Source: Syntrophomonadaceae bacterium (GTDB taxonomy: Bacteria; Bacillota; Dethiobacteria; DTU022). From it: a DNA stretch of 12,811 nucleotides. The first letter of the stretch is position 1. Every line of letters starts with the position of its first letter. This document shows positions 1 to 7,110 of the stretch, piece by piece. The stretch covers positions 1-12,811 of the forward strand of contig PWMM01000220.1 of assembly GCA_003558195.1 (NCBI GenBank), given 5' to 3'. The notes beneath the pieces are model-generated. The model saw only the letters and a program-made list of their open reading frames with translations, searched no databases and was not told the DNA's origin. The translations under genes were made by a program, and so were the position numbers.

Positions 1-2202
1 ACTATTTATCGCCCCTGGGGCAGCTATACTTCTCTTGAGCTAACTGGCACTTACCAGGTTAAACGAATCAATGTCACTCCTGGCTCCCGTTTGAGCCTGC
101 AAAGCCATCGTCATCGTTCCGAAAACTGGATCGTAACCGAAGGAGAAGCCCTGGTGACAGTTGACGACAACCAATTTACTGTAAAAAGAGGCGAGCGTGC
201 TTATATCCCCGCCGGGGCCCGTCACCGCATGGAAAACCGGGGCTCTGAACCACTGGTTTTGATTGAAGTTCAGACTGGGGATTACCTGGGTGAAGATGAT
301 ATTATCCGTTACGAAGATGACTACGGCCGGGCCGGGGAAAATACTCTTTCTAATACTGATGGTAATGAGAACTGTGACTTGCCGGGAGAAGCTGGTGGAG
401 CTGCTGGTCTGAAACCGGGTAAGCCAGCAGAAAAAAGGCCTGATCTGCTGAAAAATAGTGAGTCATGCTGCCTTGAAAAAATCGAGCTCCCCAGCAGTAC
501 CGCTCTTGAAAATTATAATCTCTGGCTTGATCAACTTAAACAGGATCCGAAAAGGCATGAAGAACTAACCGCCATGCAAAATGATCCGGAAGCTATCGAA
601 AGCCATTTCGGCCGGGAGCTTGTCTTTGGCACCGGTGGCATGCGCGGTGTTATTGGTCCTGGCTTAAACCGGATCAATAGTTATACGGTCAGCCGGGCCA
701 CCCAGGGTTTGGCAAATTACCTCAACAGCTTATCCGGTTCCAAAGAACATAAGCCTACTCAAAAGGTAGCCATCGCTTACGACACCCGCCGGTTTTCTGA
801 TCAATTTGCTGAAAAAACGGCCCTGGTTTTGGCCGCCAATGGGATTAAGGCCTTGCTATTCAGCGATATCCGGCCCACTCCCATGCTATCATTCATCACT
901 CGTGAACTGAACTGTGCCGCCGGGGTTGTGATCACGGCCAGCCATAACCCGCCTGAGTATAACGGTTACAAGGTTTACGGTCCTGATGGAGGGCAGGCTG
1001 TAAGCCCCCTGGTCGATGAAGTGGTGAAAGCGATAAAGAAGGTTAATATTTTTAATGATGTGCAATCAATGACCAAAGAAGAAGCCATCGCTGGCGGCAT
1101 GCTGGAACTCATAGCACCGGAAGCAGACCAGGTTTACCTGGATAAAGTCAGGACGCTTTCCTTGAGCCGTCCTAAAAACAAACTGAAAGTGGTCTATACC
1201 CCTCTGCATGGTACCGGGTTGGTCCACATTCCTGAATTACTGGCTGGTCTTGATTGCACAGAGCTTTACCAGGTTGAGTCCCAAAGCAGCCCCGATCAAA
1301 ACTTTAGCACCGTTAAATCTCCCAACCCGGAAGATCCGGCAGCTTTGGATCTGGCCCTGGAAAAGGCCCGCAGAGTCAAGGCAGACCTGGTTTTAGCCAC
1401 CGATCCTGATGGGGACCGGGTGGGAACCGCAGTCCCTGATCGAAAGGGAAATTTTATTATTTTGAGCGGTAACCAGGTAGGTGCGCTTTTGATTAATTAC
1501 ATTTGCAGTCGCCTCTCTGAAAAAGGTGCGCTGCCGGATAATGCTGTAGTGATCAAGACGATTGTTACCGGAAACCTGGGCCGCCGGATTGCTGAATCAT
1601 ACGGCCTGCAGGTGGTAGAAACTCTGACCGGCTTTAAATATATTGGCGAAAAAATGAAGGAATTTGAAGAAAAAGGTAACCCGCAATTTATTTTCGGGTA
1701 CGAAGAAAGCTGCGGTTACTTATCGGGTACTTTCGTGCGGGATAAAGATGCTGTAATTTCATCATACCTGATTGCTGAAATGACGGCATATTACCTGGAA
1801 AAAAGCCAGAACTTACTGGAGGTATTAGAGCACCTCCAGGTCCGGCACGGGTTTTTTGCCGAAGATCTTTTCACGGTAGAATTAAAAGATATCAGTGAAG
1901 CGGATCGCTACGTGGCTGCTTATCAAGATTTGCCGGACGAAATGGGCGGTTTTAAAGTAGCTGAAAAAAAAGATTATCACCAGAAAAAAGGGTTCAACTT
2001 AACCAACCAGCGCGAATTTGACCTCGAATTACCCCAATCACCGGTGCTGCATTATACCATGGAAGATGGCAGCTGGTTTGCCGTGCGTCCATCCGGTACG
2101 GAACCCAAGGTTAAGTTTTACCTCTCAGCCCAGGCTGCTGATCAAAAAACGGCTGAGGAAAAACTGGCCCGCCTTAAAGAAGCAGTCCTTTCCGCAGGTT
2201 AA
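1..2202 (+). CDS. Fusion protein (5' end missing): mannose-6-P isomerase cupin (ManC/AlgA type) + phosphogluco/phosphomannomutase (PgcA type)
   Basis: The reading frame is open from the first base, so the gene starts outside the window; 733 residues are visible. Codons 1-110 form the C-terminal cupin of type II mannose-1-P guanylyltransferase/mannose-6-P isomerase: YRPWGSY, the metal-binding SHRHRSENW, IPAGARHR and the family-typical ending GDYLGEDDIIRYEDDYGR. After a Gly/Ala/Glu-rich linker of about 60 residues comes a full-length alpha-D-phosphohexomutase close to Bacillus PgcA: FGTGGMRG (from base 625), the phosphoserine loop TASHNPPEYNGY (serine codon 940-942), the metal loop DPDGDR (1402-1419), the sugar loop GYEESCGYL (1696-1722) and the phosphate loop RPSGTEPK (2086-2109). 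The linker holds no stop and no well-placed start with a ribosome binding site, so I read one polypeptide. Family knowledge assigns Fru-6-P to Man-6-P to the cupin and Man-6-P to Man-1-P (or Glc-6-P/Glc-1-P) to the mutase. The nucleotidyltransferase domain is expected upstream but not seen. Confidence 0.88.
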   Translation, partial: TIYRPWGSYTSLELTGTYQVKRINVTPGSRLSLQSHRHRSENWIVTEGEALVTVDDNQFTVKRGERAYIPAGARHRMENRGSEPLVLIEVQTGDYLGEDDIIRYEDDYGRAGENTLSNTDGNENCDLPGEAGGAAGLKPGKPAEKRPDLLKNSESCCLEKIELPSSTALENYNLWLDQLKQDPKRHEELTAMQNDPEAIESHFGRELVFGTGGMRGVIGPGLNRINSYTVSRATQGLANYLNSLSGSKEHKPTQKVAIAYDTRRFSDQFAEKTALVLAANGIKALLFSDIRPTPMLSFITRELNCAAGVVITASHNPPEYNGYKVYGPDGGQAVSPLVDEVVKAIKKVNIFNDVQSMTKEEAIAGGMLELIAPEADQVYLDKVRTLSLSRPKNKLKVVYTPLHGTGLVHIPELLAGLDCTELYQVESQSSPDQNFSTVKSPNPEDPAALDLALEKARRVKADLVLATDPDGDRVGTAVPDRKGNFIILSGNQVGALLINYICSRLSEKGALPDNAVVIKTIVTGNLGRRIAESYGLQVVETLTGFKYIGEKMKEFEEKGNPQFIFGYEESCGYLSGTFVRDKDAVISSYLIAEMTAYYLEKSQNLLEVLEHLQVRHGFFAEDLFTVELKDISEADRYVAAYQDLPDEMGGFKVAEKKDYHQKKGFNLTNQREFDLELPQSPVLHYTMEDGSWFAVRPSGTEPKVKFYLSAQAADQKTAEEKLARLKEAVLSAG

Positions 2203-2248
2203 ACCTTGGTAAGGCATGATAATTCTTACATGGGCTACAACAATTATT

Positions 2249-2407
2249 AATATTGGGTAAACTGCTCAAGGTTGCTCCGCGGACTCACAGGGGGCAGTTC
2301 CAGCGTCTCCCCTTCGGCCTGGGCTGGGCTGTGGAATGCTCGAACCGTTGTCGACGAACTTTGCTCGCGCCCTTATCGTGGCAACAGACTTGAGCAGATA
2401 CAATATT
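2249..2407. repeat. GC-rich element bounded by nested inverted repeats; possible structured RNA or miniature repeat element
   Basis: Nested complementary arms enclose a GC-rich core in the gap between the fusion gene and the MORN-ABC gene. The outer arms are AATATTG (2249-2255) and CAATATT (2401-2407). The main arms are CTGCTCAAG (2262-2270) and CTTGAGCAG (2389-2397). The stem continues with GTTGC (2271-2275) and GCAAC (2381-2385) across a 3-nt AGA bulge. Inside, TTCCAGC and GCTGTGGAA can pair around a CCTTCGG tip. The core is clearly more GC-rich than its AT-rich edges. It matches no RNA family I recognise: the SRP loop, tmRNA and a tRNA fold are all absent. It could be a small mobile or interspersed repeat, or a noncoding RNA. 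It lies before the exporter operon and could form in that operon's leader. Confidence 0.55.
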
Positions 2408-2445
2408 AGGTTGAATAAAGAGCGCGACTGTTTAGATTAAGGCTG

Positions 2446-3693
2446 GTGAAAAGCTTGAAAGATAAACAAAACTTTTCAGAAATTAAAAGCATTGACTGGC
2501 TTGGTGGCAAATACAAAGGAGAGATGAAGGATAACCTGCCGCACGGTTCTGGTAAATTTTTGCTGCCAAGTGGGACTGGATACAGCGGCCAATGGCAGAT
2601 GGGCAAACCGCATGGTTCTGGAGCTATGCGTTACGCTGACGGGGCCACTTATAGAGGTGATTTTTATAACGGCAAGCCCCACGGGTACGGGATCCTCAGT
2701 TCTGCGGACGGCAGGGAAAAGGTGGGGTTCTGGAAATACGGCCAATTCAAAGGTGCGGCTGATGAGCCGGCCCGTTCAGCAGAAAAGAGAGCTATTTATG
2801 AAGGGAAAAAGCCAGTCGCATTGGAACACCAGGATGAACTGGCTATAAATGTGCAAAATTTAAGCTACTGGTACGGCAGCTTACAAGCTGTTAAAGAAAT
2901 CAGTTTCCAGGTGAAGGCTGGCCAGATTCTCGGCTTCCTTGGCCCTAATGGGGCCGGGAAATCAACTACTATCAAAATTTTAACCGGCCAGCTGGCCCTG
3001 CAGGAAGGTCGGGCCCAGATCCTGGGGCGCGATATTGGTCGAGAAGATCCGGTTTTGCAAGCCCAGATCGGGGTTACTTTTGAAGAAAAGAATCTCTACC
3101 TGGAAATGACCGCCCTAGAAAACCTGGACTTTTTTGCCTCCTTATTTGGTCAACGCCAGGTAGATACCATGGCCGCCTTAAGGCGGGTTGGGCTTGCCGA
3201 TCGGGCCCGCGACCGGGTAGCCAGCTATTCAAAAGGAATGCGTCAACGCCTGATGATTGCGCGTGCTTTTATTAACAAGCCCAAAGTGCTTTTTCTTGAC
3301 GAACCGACAGACGGACTTGATCCGGTCACAGCAGCAGAAATTAGGAAAACGATCAAAGAAGAAGCAGAAAGAGGGGCTGCCGTTTTGCTCACCACCCATA
3401 ACATGTTTGAAGCAGATGAGCTTTCAGACCGGGTTGCCTTTATCAATGAGGGTGAAATTGTAGCCCTGGATACGGCTGAAAATTTAAAACTAAAATACGG
3501 CAAGCGTTCCGTTTTGGTTCGTTTACGCGCCGGTGACAAAGTACAGGAAATAAACCTGCCCCTGGAAGGCGGTAAGGCATCGGAACGTTTAAGTGAACTG
3601 GCCGCTTCCCCAAATCTTTTGACTATCCATACTGAAGAAGCTACTTTAGAAGCGATCTTTATCCAGCTAACCGGAAGGGGGCTCGCCGGATGA
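2446..3693 (+). CDS. ABC exporter ATPase with N-terminal MORN repeats
   Basis: ATP-hydrolysing subunit of an ABC-2 exporter, 415 residues. Residues 22-103 are MORN repeats with an exact 23-residue period: tyrosines at 23, 46 and 69, a fourth degenerate unit from about 92, and PHGSG or PHGYG inside each full unit. A charged linker (104-131) leads to the ATPase domain: Walker A GPNGAGKST (166-174), signature SYSKGMRQR (260-268), Walker B and D-loop LFLDEPTDGLDP (Asp285, Glu286) and switch His318. The Q-loop position reads FEEKNLY, with Glu213 where glutamine is usual. The C-terminal tail (about 340-415), ending TLEAIFIQLTGR, is typical of DrrA/NatA-type ATPases. The GTG at 2446 has AAGG only 3 nt upstream; TTG at 2455, behind GGTGA with 5 nt spacing, is an equally good start and would remove 3 residues. 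The stop overlaps the next start (ATGA). MORN repeats often serve membrane or protein binding; their role here is unknown. Confidence 0.92.
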   Translation: MKSLKDKQNFSEIKSIDWLGGKYKGEMKDNLPHGSGKFLLPSGTGYSGQWQMGKPHGSGAMRYADGATYRGDFYNGKPHGYGILSSADGREKVGFWKYGQFKGAADEPARSAEKRAIYEGKKPVALEHQDELAINVQNLSYWYGSLQAVKEISFQVKAGQILGFLGPNGAGKSTTIKILTGQLALQEGRAQILGRDIGREDPVLQAQIGVTFEEKNLYLEMTALENLDFFASLFGQRQVDTMAALRRVGLADRARDRVASYSKGMRQRLMIARAFINKPKVLFLDEPTDGLDPVTAAEIRKTIKEEAERGAAVLLTTHNMFEADELSDRVAFINEGEIVALDTAENLKLKYGKRSVLVRLRAGDKVQEINLPLEGGKASERLSELAASPNLLTIHTEEATLEAIFIQLTGRGLAG

Positions 3694-4934
3694 AACGGCC
3701 GCCCTCCTCAGGGAAGCTTTTGCTGGCCATTTTAAAAAAAGATATCCGGGTATACAGTCGTAACCTAATATATCTTTTTTTAACCCTGCTCAGCCTGGTC
3801 TTTTTTATCGCCATATTCTGGCTGGTTCCCGATCAAGTGGAAGAAGATCTTACCTTTGCCATTACCCCGCCACTTTCTGTTTTGATCACTACCGGCCAGG
3901 AAGAACTACGGGCGCAAGGAATGCCTGCGGAGGTGATTCGCACTTTAGACCAAACCCAGCTTGCCTTTGAAGATGAAGGGTTGACCTTAATTGAATTTGA
4001 AAGCGAAACGCAGTTAAAAGAAGCCCTTCAGGGTGAGCTTGATATCTATAAACTAGATACCGGCCCGGTTATAATCCATGACCCGGATAGTGATCAGGAC
4101 CGGCCTGAAGATGCAGATAAAATAAGGTTTAATTTAGGGATTGCTTTCCCGGACACTTTTCTCAGTGACACAATTTTAGAAGAAAGCCCACAAGTAACTT
4201 TTTATGCCTCAGCCGATGTGCCTGCTGAGCTTAAAAGGGCTATGGAAGGTTACGTCAGGGAAATGGCTTACCAGCTGGCCGGATCCGAATTGCCTATCAC
4301 CATGCCGCAGGAAGATGAAGTTATTCTTGGCCCTGATCGGATGGGTGACCAGATCTCCACCCGGGAAAAGCTGCGTCCCATGCTGGCTTTTTTTATCATG
4401 ATGATGGAAACCTTTGCCCTGGCTTCCTTGATCTCAAACGAAGTGTTGCAGCGTACCGTAACGGCCCTTTTGGTTACCCCTGTCCGGACTGGCCATTTTT
4501 TACTGGCCAAGACTATTTTTGGCACTACTCTGGCTATGGTCCAGGCTTCAATTATCCTGCTTTTAGTAGGGGCCTTCAGTTTAGAAAACTGGACCTTGCT
4601 CCTTTTTACGATATTTTTAGGTTCGCTGCTATTTACGGCGGTGGCCATGTTTGTTGGTGCTGCCGGTAAAGACTTTATCGGTCAACTGATGTTCAGCATG
4701 CTTTTTATTATTCCCCTGATGATTCCTGCTTTTGCCGTGCTGTTTCCGGGTTCAACAGCAACCTGGGTCAGTTACTTGCCCAGCTATCCGGTGGTTAGAC
4801 TGCTCTATGATATCACTATCTATGAGGTTTTTTGGTCCGATGCTCTATCTATGCTGCTCTATGCTCTCTTGTGGGTTATCATAATTTACGGGGTTGCCTT
4901 GATCGTGCTTAAAAGGAAGGTGGCCTCCATATGA
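3690..4934 (+). CDS. ABC-2 type permease (first membrane subunit of the MORN-ABC exporter)
   Basis: Membrane subunit of 414 residues. It starts at an ATG overlapping the ATPase stop by 4 bp, with GGAAGGGGG upstream, so it is translationally coupled. One transmembrane helix (about 24-46) is followed by a large acidic extracytoplasmic domain (about 47-225). Further hydrophobic segments lie near 228-250, 267-296, 300-325, 331-354 and 385-410. This N-terminal helix, large outer domain and five-helix core is the NatB/YhgE-like ABC-2 arrangement, unlike O-antigen exporters of the Wzm type, which lack the large outer domain. The segment after helix 2, ending in TALLVTPVRT, corresponds to the region usually reading EKGTLE.L..TPV and thought to contact the ATPase. 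The substrate is not predictable. Confidence in the class is high. Confidence 0.9.
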   Translation: MKRPPSSGKLLLAILKKDIRVYSRNLIYLFLTLLSLVFFIAIFWLVPDQVEEDLTFAITPPLSVLITTGQEELRAQGMPAEVIRTLDQTQLAFEDEGLTLIEFESETQLKEALQGELDIYKLDTGPVIIHDPDSDQDRPEDADKIRFNLGIAFPDTFLSDTILEESPQVTFYASADVPAELKRAMEGYVREMAYQLAGSELPITMPQEDEVILGPDRMGDQISTREKLRPMLAFFIMMMETFALASLISNEVLQRTVTALLVTPVRTGHFLLAKTIFGTTLAMVQASIILLLVGAFSLENWTLLLFTIFLGSLLFTAVAMFVGAAGKDFIGQLMFSMLFIIPLMIPAFAVLFPGSTATWVSYLPSYPVVRLLYDITIYEVFWSDALSMLLYALLWVIIIYGVALIVLKRKVASI

Positions 4935-5980
4935 GCATTATGCGAGTACTTAGGTTGACGCTGAAAGATTTTGCCGTGGGCCCGCGTAAACCCTTTTTCA
5001 TCTGGGCGCTGTTAATGCCCTTTGCTTTGACCCTGCTATTTCAATTTGCCTTCGGCTCACTATTTGAACCCAGGCCCAGGCTGGCCCTGGTTGATGAAGG
5101 AAATTCAGCCATTACGGCAGCAGCAAAAGACCTGGAGGGTTTCGAAGTAACCTTGCTTGAATCAATTGGGGAATTAACTGAAGGTGTGGAAAAACACGAC
5201 TACGATGCCGGTCTGGTTCTATCACCTGGTTTTGATGAGGCTGTTAAGGCTGGAGAGAAACCGCACTTTGAATTTTACTTAAGCGGTGAGAGTCTGGCCG
5301 CTAACCGGATTATCATCGCCATTACTACTCTTGAAATGGTCCGTGCAGTAGAAGGAAAAGATCCCCCGGTAAAGGTTAAGACTATTTACCTGGGTGAACC
5401 CGGTTTACCTTTGAATATTCGCCTGGTTCCGGTGATTGTATTTTACGCCCTGGCCATGTCGGGCATCTGGGTTCCCAGTTCCAGCCTGGTGGAAGAAAAA
5501 GAAAAGGGGACCTTGACCGCCCTGGTAGTGACCACTGTCAGGATCAGGGAGATCCTGGCTGCCAAGTGGCTGCTCGGGTTTCTATTCTCAATAGTTTTAG
5601 CGGCCTTAACCCTGCTTTTGAACCAGGCTTTCGGGCCGCGGCCCTTGGAAGTGCTGCTGGTGATCACGGTTGCCTCAGCCCTTACGGCCATGATCGGGCT
5701 TTTAATCGGTGTTTACTCTAAAACAGCAACCATGCTTTTTACCCTGGTTAAAAGCCTGGGTATTTTCTTATTTGTTCCCGTTGTTTTCTACCTCTTTCCA
5801 GAGTGGCCACAGTGGATCGCTAAATTTTTCCCCCTCTACTGGATCATTGAGCCAATCTGGAAAGTATCGGTCCTTGGCGAACCCTTGGGAGGAGTTTGGT
5901 TTGAACTGTTTGTAGCCCTTTTAATTACCCTGGCCCTGGTTCCGCTTTTACTGTTACTACAAAAGCGTGTGCTGGTCTAA
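4931..5980 (+). CDS. ABC-2 type permease (second membrane subunit of the MORN-ABC exporter)
   Basis: Membrane subunit of 349 residues, again coupled by a 4-bp ATGA overlap. It has one N-terminal helix (about 22-43), an outer domain of about 120 residues (44-163), then five hydrophobic segments near 164-187, 210-232, 238-260, 270-292 and 325-347. EEKEKGTLTALVVTTVR, just after the second helix, is the conserved cytoplasmic ABC-2 motif. The protein is shorter and clearly different in sequence from the preceding permease, so the channel is probably a heterodimer driven by two copies of the MORN-ABC ATPase. Both permeases share the same overall plan, which suggests an old duplication. The substrate is unknown. 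Confidence 0.9.
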   Translation: MSIMRVLRLTLKDFAVGPRKPFFIWALLMPFALTLLFQFAFGSLFEPRPRLALVDEGNSAITAAAKDLEGFEVTLLESIGELTEGVEKHDYDAGLVLSPGFDEAVKAGEKPHFEFYLSGESLAANRIIIAITTLEMVRAVEGKDPPVKVKTIYLGEPGLPLNIRLVPVIVFYALAMSGIWVPSSSLVEEKEKGTLTALVVTTVRIREILAAKWLLGFLFSIVLAALTLLLNQAFGPRPLEVLLVITVASALTAMIGLLIGVYSKTATMLFTLVKSLGIFLFVPVVFYLFPEWPQWIAKFFPLYWIIEPIWKVSVLGEPLGGVWFELFVALLITLALVPLLLLLQKRVLV

Positions 5981-6018
5981 AGAAGACAGGCTATAATTAC
6001 GAAAAAAGGTTGTCCTAA

Positions 6019-7110
6019 ATGATGAAGAAAAAAGCAGCCCTATTTAAAGAAAAGGTATTAAAATATCAAGCGCTTCTGATCTACATTCCCGGCTCACCCG
6101 ATCCCGATGCCATTGCTTCTGCTTACGCTCTTAAAGAGATTTTGAACACTTATAACTGCAAGGCTGATATTTTTGCCGAAAAAGAGCTTTCCCTACCCCA
6201 GAACCAGTTGTTTTTAGATCTCATCAGTATACCGATCAATTTTGGCAAAGAACCTGATCTGAAAAACTACGAAGCCTACATAGTCCCGGATTTTCAAAAT
6301 AACCGGTTGGAGCAGATCAGTGATCAGCTGCCCTGTGCAGCCCATATTGATCATCATAGTGCCTCAGATGAGGTTGTACCGGCTGATTTTTCCTTGATCA
6401 GGACAGATGCCGGTTCTACAAGCACCCTGGTCACCCTGCTCCTTGCTGCTTTAGAACCGGAACTTAGTCATGATGCCCTTATTTATATTTCTACAGCCCT
6501 GGTCTACGGGATTCAGACCGATACCGATCAATTTCACCATATCAGCCGGTTAGATGTTCAAGCACTGGACTTACTGGTCCGTTATGCCAACCGGGATATT
6601 TTAAAAAGAATTAACAGCTTACCGCCTCCCCAGGAATTGCTGGACATCTACCGGCAGGCTAAAGATAATGCGGTTTCTTATAGGAACTGGGGCTTTTACG
6701 GCCTTGGCTACATCAGTTCAGGTTCCAGGGACTATCTTGCTCTTATCGCCGATATGGTCCTTAAGTCCTCAGGCTATAATACCGTGGCTGTTTTTGCCCT
6801 GATCGAAAATTCGCAAAAAAAAGAGCTCTATCTTGATGTATCGCTGCGCACTAAAAGCAGGAGCATAGATCTTAACCGGATTATTAAAAAGATCACCCTT
6901 AATGGCGGAGGCAGGCAGTATAAAGGTGCTTACCAGGTCAAACTGGATTATTTTTACAACACCCCTGAAAAAGACCTGTTCTGGCAGACGGTTGAGGCCA
7001 CAACTATCGATATCCTGCAAAAAAACCGGGATAACCTTTACCGGGCTGGTATGGAAAATATATATGCTACCTTGAAAGAAAAATTGTTAGCTATTTTTAA
7101 TAGGGAATGA
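6019..7110 (+). CDS. DHH/DHHA1-family phosphoesterase (divergent, NrnA-like)
   Basis: Predicted metal-dependent phosphoesterase of 363 residues in the superfamily of RecJ, NrnA and cyclic-dinucleotide phosphodiesterases; the substrate cannot be fixed from sequence. Visible motifs: motif I GSPDPDAIAS (Asp28, Asp30), the motif II aspartate in VPDFQNN (Asp91), the diagnostic HIDHH (Asp111-His113), GIQTDTDQF (164-172) and a C-terminal glycine loop NGGGRQYKGA (from 295). Two usual histidines are replaced: the one opening motif I (H..PD) reads Pro24, and the GGGH histidine reads Arg299. No transmembrane or signal segment is visible, so the protein should be cytoplasmic. The first of two tandem ATGs is used here; ATG at 6022 is equivalent, and AAAAAAGG ends about 9 nt upstream of 6019. 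The gene begins 38 bp after the second permease and may be cotranscribed. Confidence 0.83.
   Translation: MMKKKAALFKEKVLKYQALLIYIPGSPDPDAIASAYALKEILNTYNCKADIFAEKELSLPQNQLFLDLISIPINFGKEPDLKNYEAYIVPDFQNNRLEQISDQLPCAAHIDHHSASDEVVPADFSLIRTDAGSTSTLVTLLLAALEPELSHDALIYISTALVYGIQTDTDQFHHISRLDVQALDLLVRYANRDILKRINSLPPPQELLDIYRQAKDNAVSYRNWGFYGLGYISSGSRDYLALIADMVLKSSGYNTVAVFALIENSQKKELYLDVSLRTKSRSIDLNRIIKKITLNGGGRQYKGAYQVKLDYFYNTPEKDLFWQTVEATTIDILQKNRDNLYRAGMENIYATLKEKLLAIFNRE

Noticed and set aside
2262..2397. Minus-strand open frame and a GGTTCGA T-loop-like string inside the inverted-repeat element
   Set aside because: The frame has no start with a binding site and no protein-like pattern, and no acceptor stem, D-arm or anticodon arm fits a tRNA around the string.
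2411..2438. TTGAAT - 16 nt - TAGATT as a promoter for the MORN-ABC gene
   Set aside because: Each box matches the consensus at about four of six positions, and transcription would start on the GTG codon, leaving no ribosome binding site.
4268..4648. Long open frame on the minus strand within the first permease gene
   Set aside because: It lies wholly opposite a clear membrane protein gene, has no binding site and a composition expected from the antisense of hydrophobic codons.
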